In this document: positions 62,763 to 64,000 of the stretch, in pieces
Layout: each line of letters opens with the position of its first letter
Numbering within the stretch: the first letter of the stretch is position 1
Assembly (NCBI GenBank): GCA_947034895.1
Contig: OX344764.1
Location: forward strand, 50,449,348 to 50,513,347
Direction: 5' to 3'
Source: Rhytidiadelphus loreus
Taxonomy: Eukaryota > Streptophyta > Bryopsida > Hypnales > Hylocomiaceae
DNA: 64,000 nucleotides
Translations under genes and position numbers: made by a program
Notes under the pieces: generated by a model
Database searches by the model: none
Told to the model about the DNA's origin: nothing
What the model saw: only the letters and a program-made list of their open reading frames with translations

Positions 62763-63671
62763 CACTAGAAGAAAATGAGGGGTTTTGCAACTACAGTATG
62801 CAACTCATTTTGTAGTTGCATAGGACGTTTGCAACTAGGTGACAATGTAGAGTCCGTAGTTGCAGTGGACAAGTCGCATTAGTTGCAGTCTAGTTGCAAG
62901 GTTTTTTGTCATCTGACACCATACAAAGAACTTCATCCTTGTGTGCAACTTGCTTGCAACTTGTAGATTTGTAAATTTTAAAATATAAATCTCAATGATT
63001 TGTAGATTTCAAATTTTCAGATCTACCTCGTTTCTAGATTTTAGAATTTCAGAACTATCTTTTTCTTAGATTTTTGAATTTCAAATCTACCTTTTTCTAG
63101 ATTTCAAAATTTCAAATCTACCTTCTTCCTAGATTTCAAAATTCAATTTCCTAGATTATAAAATTTCTTGAATTTTAATTATTTTTTAAATTCTTATATA
63201 CAAAATCTACAAATTGTAGAAACCCACAAATTATAGAAATCTTAGAATTCTATCAAAAGAATTCATTACATAAGACTATAACAACTTACAAGTTTTATAT
63301 GTTCAATCTAATGGTACTCTTTACAATTGATATGGGTCAATTGATATAACACGAATGGGAATGAACTTTGAAAGCAACTAGGAAACAACTAGAGTGCAAC
63401 TAAGAAACAACTAGCGTACAACTAGGAAACAACTATGGTCATTTTACAGTTGCATAATAGTTGCATAGGACACTAGTTGTTTCCTAGTCTTTTTTTGCAA
63501 CTACAGAATGACTACTTTGCAACTAAAACAATGAATGAATGTTGTAAAACAATGACACAAAACAACTACATTAGATTTGGTGCAAATAGAGAGGAAACTA
63601 GTTGCATGATAGTTGCATAGGGCACTAGTTGCATAGTAGTTGGTTGTGCCGGATGTGTTTTTCTTCTAGTG
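62763..63671. mobile_element. CACTA mini-element, 909 bp, with dense subterminal repeats
   Basis: Perfect 13-bp inverted termini CACTAGAAGAAAA lie at 62763 and (inverted) ending at 63671, flanked by AAA on both sides (62760-62762, 63672-63674). The ends are packed with TAGTTGCATAG / GCAACTA motifs in both orientations (about 62785-62900 and 63370-63650), the typical transposase-binding architecture of this superfamily. There is no coding capacity. Confidence 0.88.
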
Positions 63672-64000
63672 AAAAAAACCACAATCCAAGTGGTTTTGTA
63701 ATTTTTTTTCTCTCAAATTATTTTTCAAATTTTTCACAGTTGAAAATATATGATATTGGCTTTGTAGAACATTAGACTCAAATTGTCATTCTTAAAGTAC
63801 AAAATATCTCAACTATCATTGGTAGCTTCAAAAATCTTTTTACCTCTAATTTGATGCTTTTGAAAGTCTGTGATGGATTTTGAATATTAAAAAAAGGTCA
63901 TTCAAATGCATTTTGGAGGCGATGAAAAATGGAAGGTGTTTCAATTGGGTGACTTACTTTACAACAAAATTTCATCTCTTCAAATGTTGGATCACTATTT
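63672..64000. other. AT-rich intergenic DNA to the window edge
   Basis: No feature could be recognised. Confidence 0.5.

Overview
The window looks like nuclear DNA of a land plant, most likely a seed-free one (moss, liverwort, lycophyte or fern grade). The genes have many short GT-AG introns and plant-type families, and they sit as five small islands in a very AT-rich, gene-poor background. Two families point away from flowering plants, as far as I recall their distribution: a START-like (class-II type) phosphatidylinositol transfer protein and a queuine tRNA-ribosyltransferase accessory subunit (QTRT2-like). I cannot name the species.

Gene islands. (1) 15.6-21.8 kb, + strand: a phosphatidylinositol transfer protein rebuilt from 12 coding exons (500 aa), one only 8 nt long. 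(2) 22.4-24.2 kb, + strand: an intronless trihelix (SANT/Myb-like) DNA-binding protein, 308 aa. (3) 27.1-30.3 kb, - strand: a four-helix membrane protein of the MEE60-like plant family (4 exons, 207 aa), and upstream of it a poorly recognised multi-exon gene with a tentative SMCHD1/GMI1 resemblance. (4) 39.5-45.1 kb, + strand: a CpG-rich leader and a vasculin/GPBP1-like nuclear protein (5 coding exons, 759 aa). (5) 50.5-55.6 kb, - strand: the QTRT2-like gene (10 exons, 402 aa) with the zinc-binding Cys/His residues intact. Exon phases close without stops in all four multi-exon models that I completed. The genes serve unrelated housekeeping or regulatory roles (lipid transfer, transcription, membrane, tRNA modification); I see no operon-like logic.

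Repeat landscape. Between the islands the DNA is mostly non-autonomous DNA transposons and tandem repeats. The most striking is a family with inverted termini starting CCCCTAAA, each flanked by TTAA (five copies well bounded, several more degraded or one-ended). This is the signature expected of piggyBac-type transposition. One copy (12.0-14.1 kb) carries a second kind of transposon (CATTAG termini, apparently no target duplication), which itself carries another TTAA element: a three-level nest datable by an intact sister copy at 1.5-2.35 kb. Others are two bounded CACTA mini-elements (2.8-4.6 and 62.8-63.7 kb), a Mutator-like element with a 9-bp target duplication (60.5-62.0 kb), and a foldback MITE (8.15-8.54 kb).

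Tandem repeats include a 117-bp satellite with a four-monomer higher-order period (31.3-33.0 kb), a 105-bp palindromic array (34.5-34.8 kb), a 62-bp array (46.3-46.6 kb) and a 137-bp array inside the Mutator-like element. I found no transposase, reverse transcriptase, rRNA, intact tRNA or CRISPR array.
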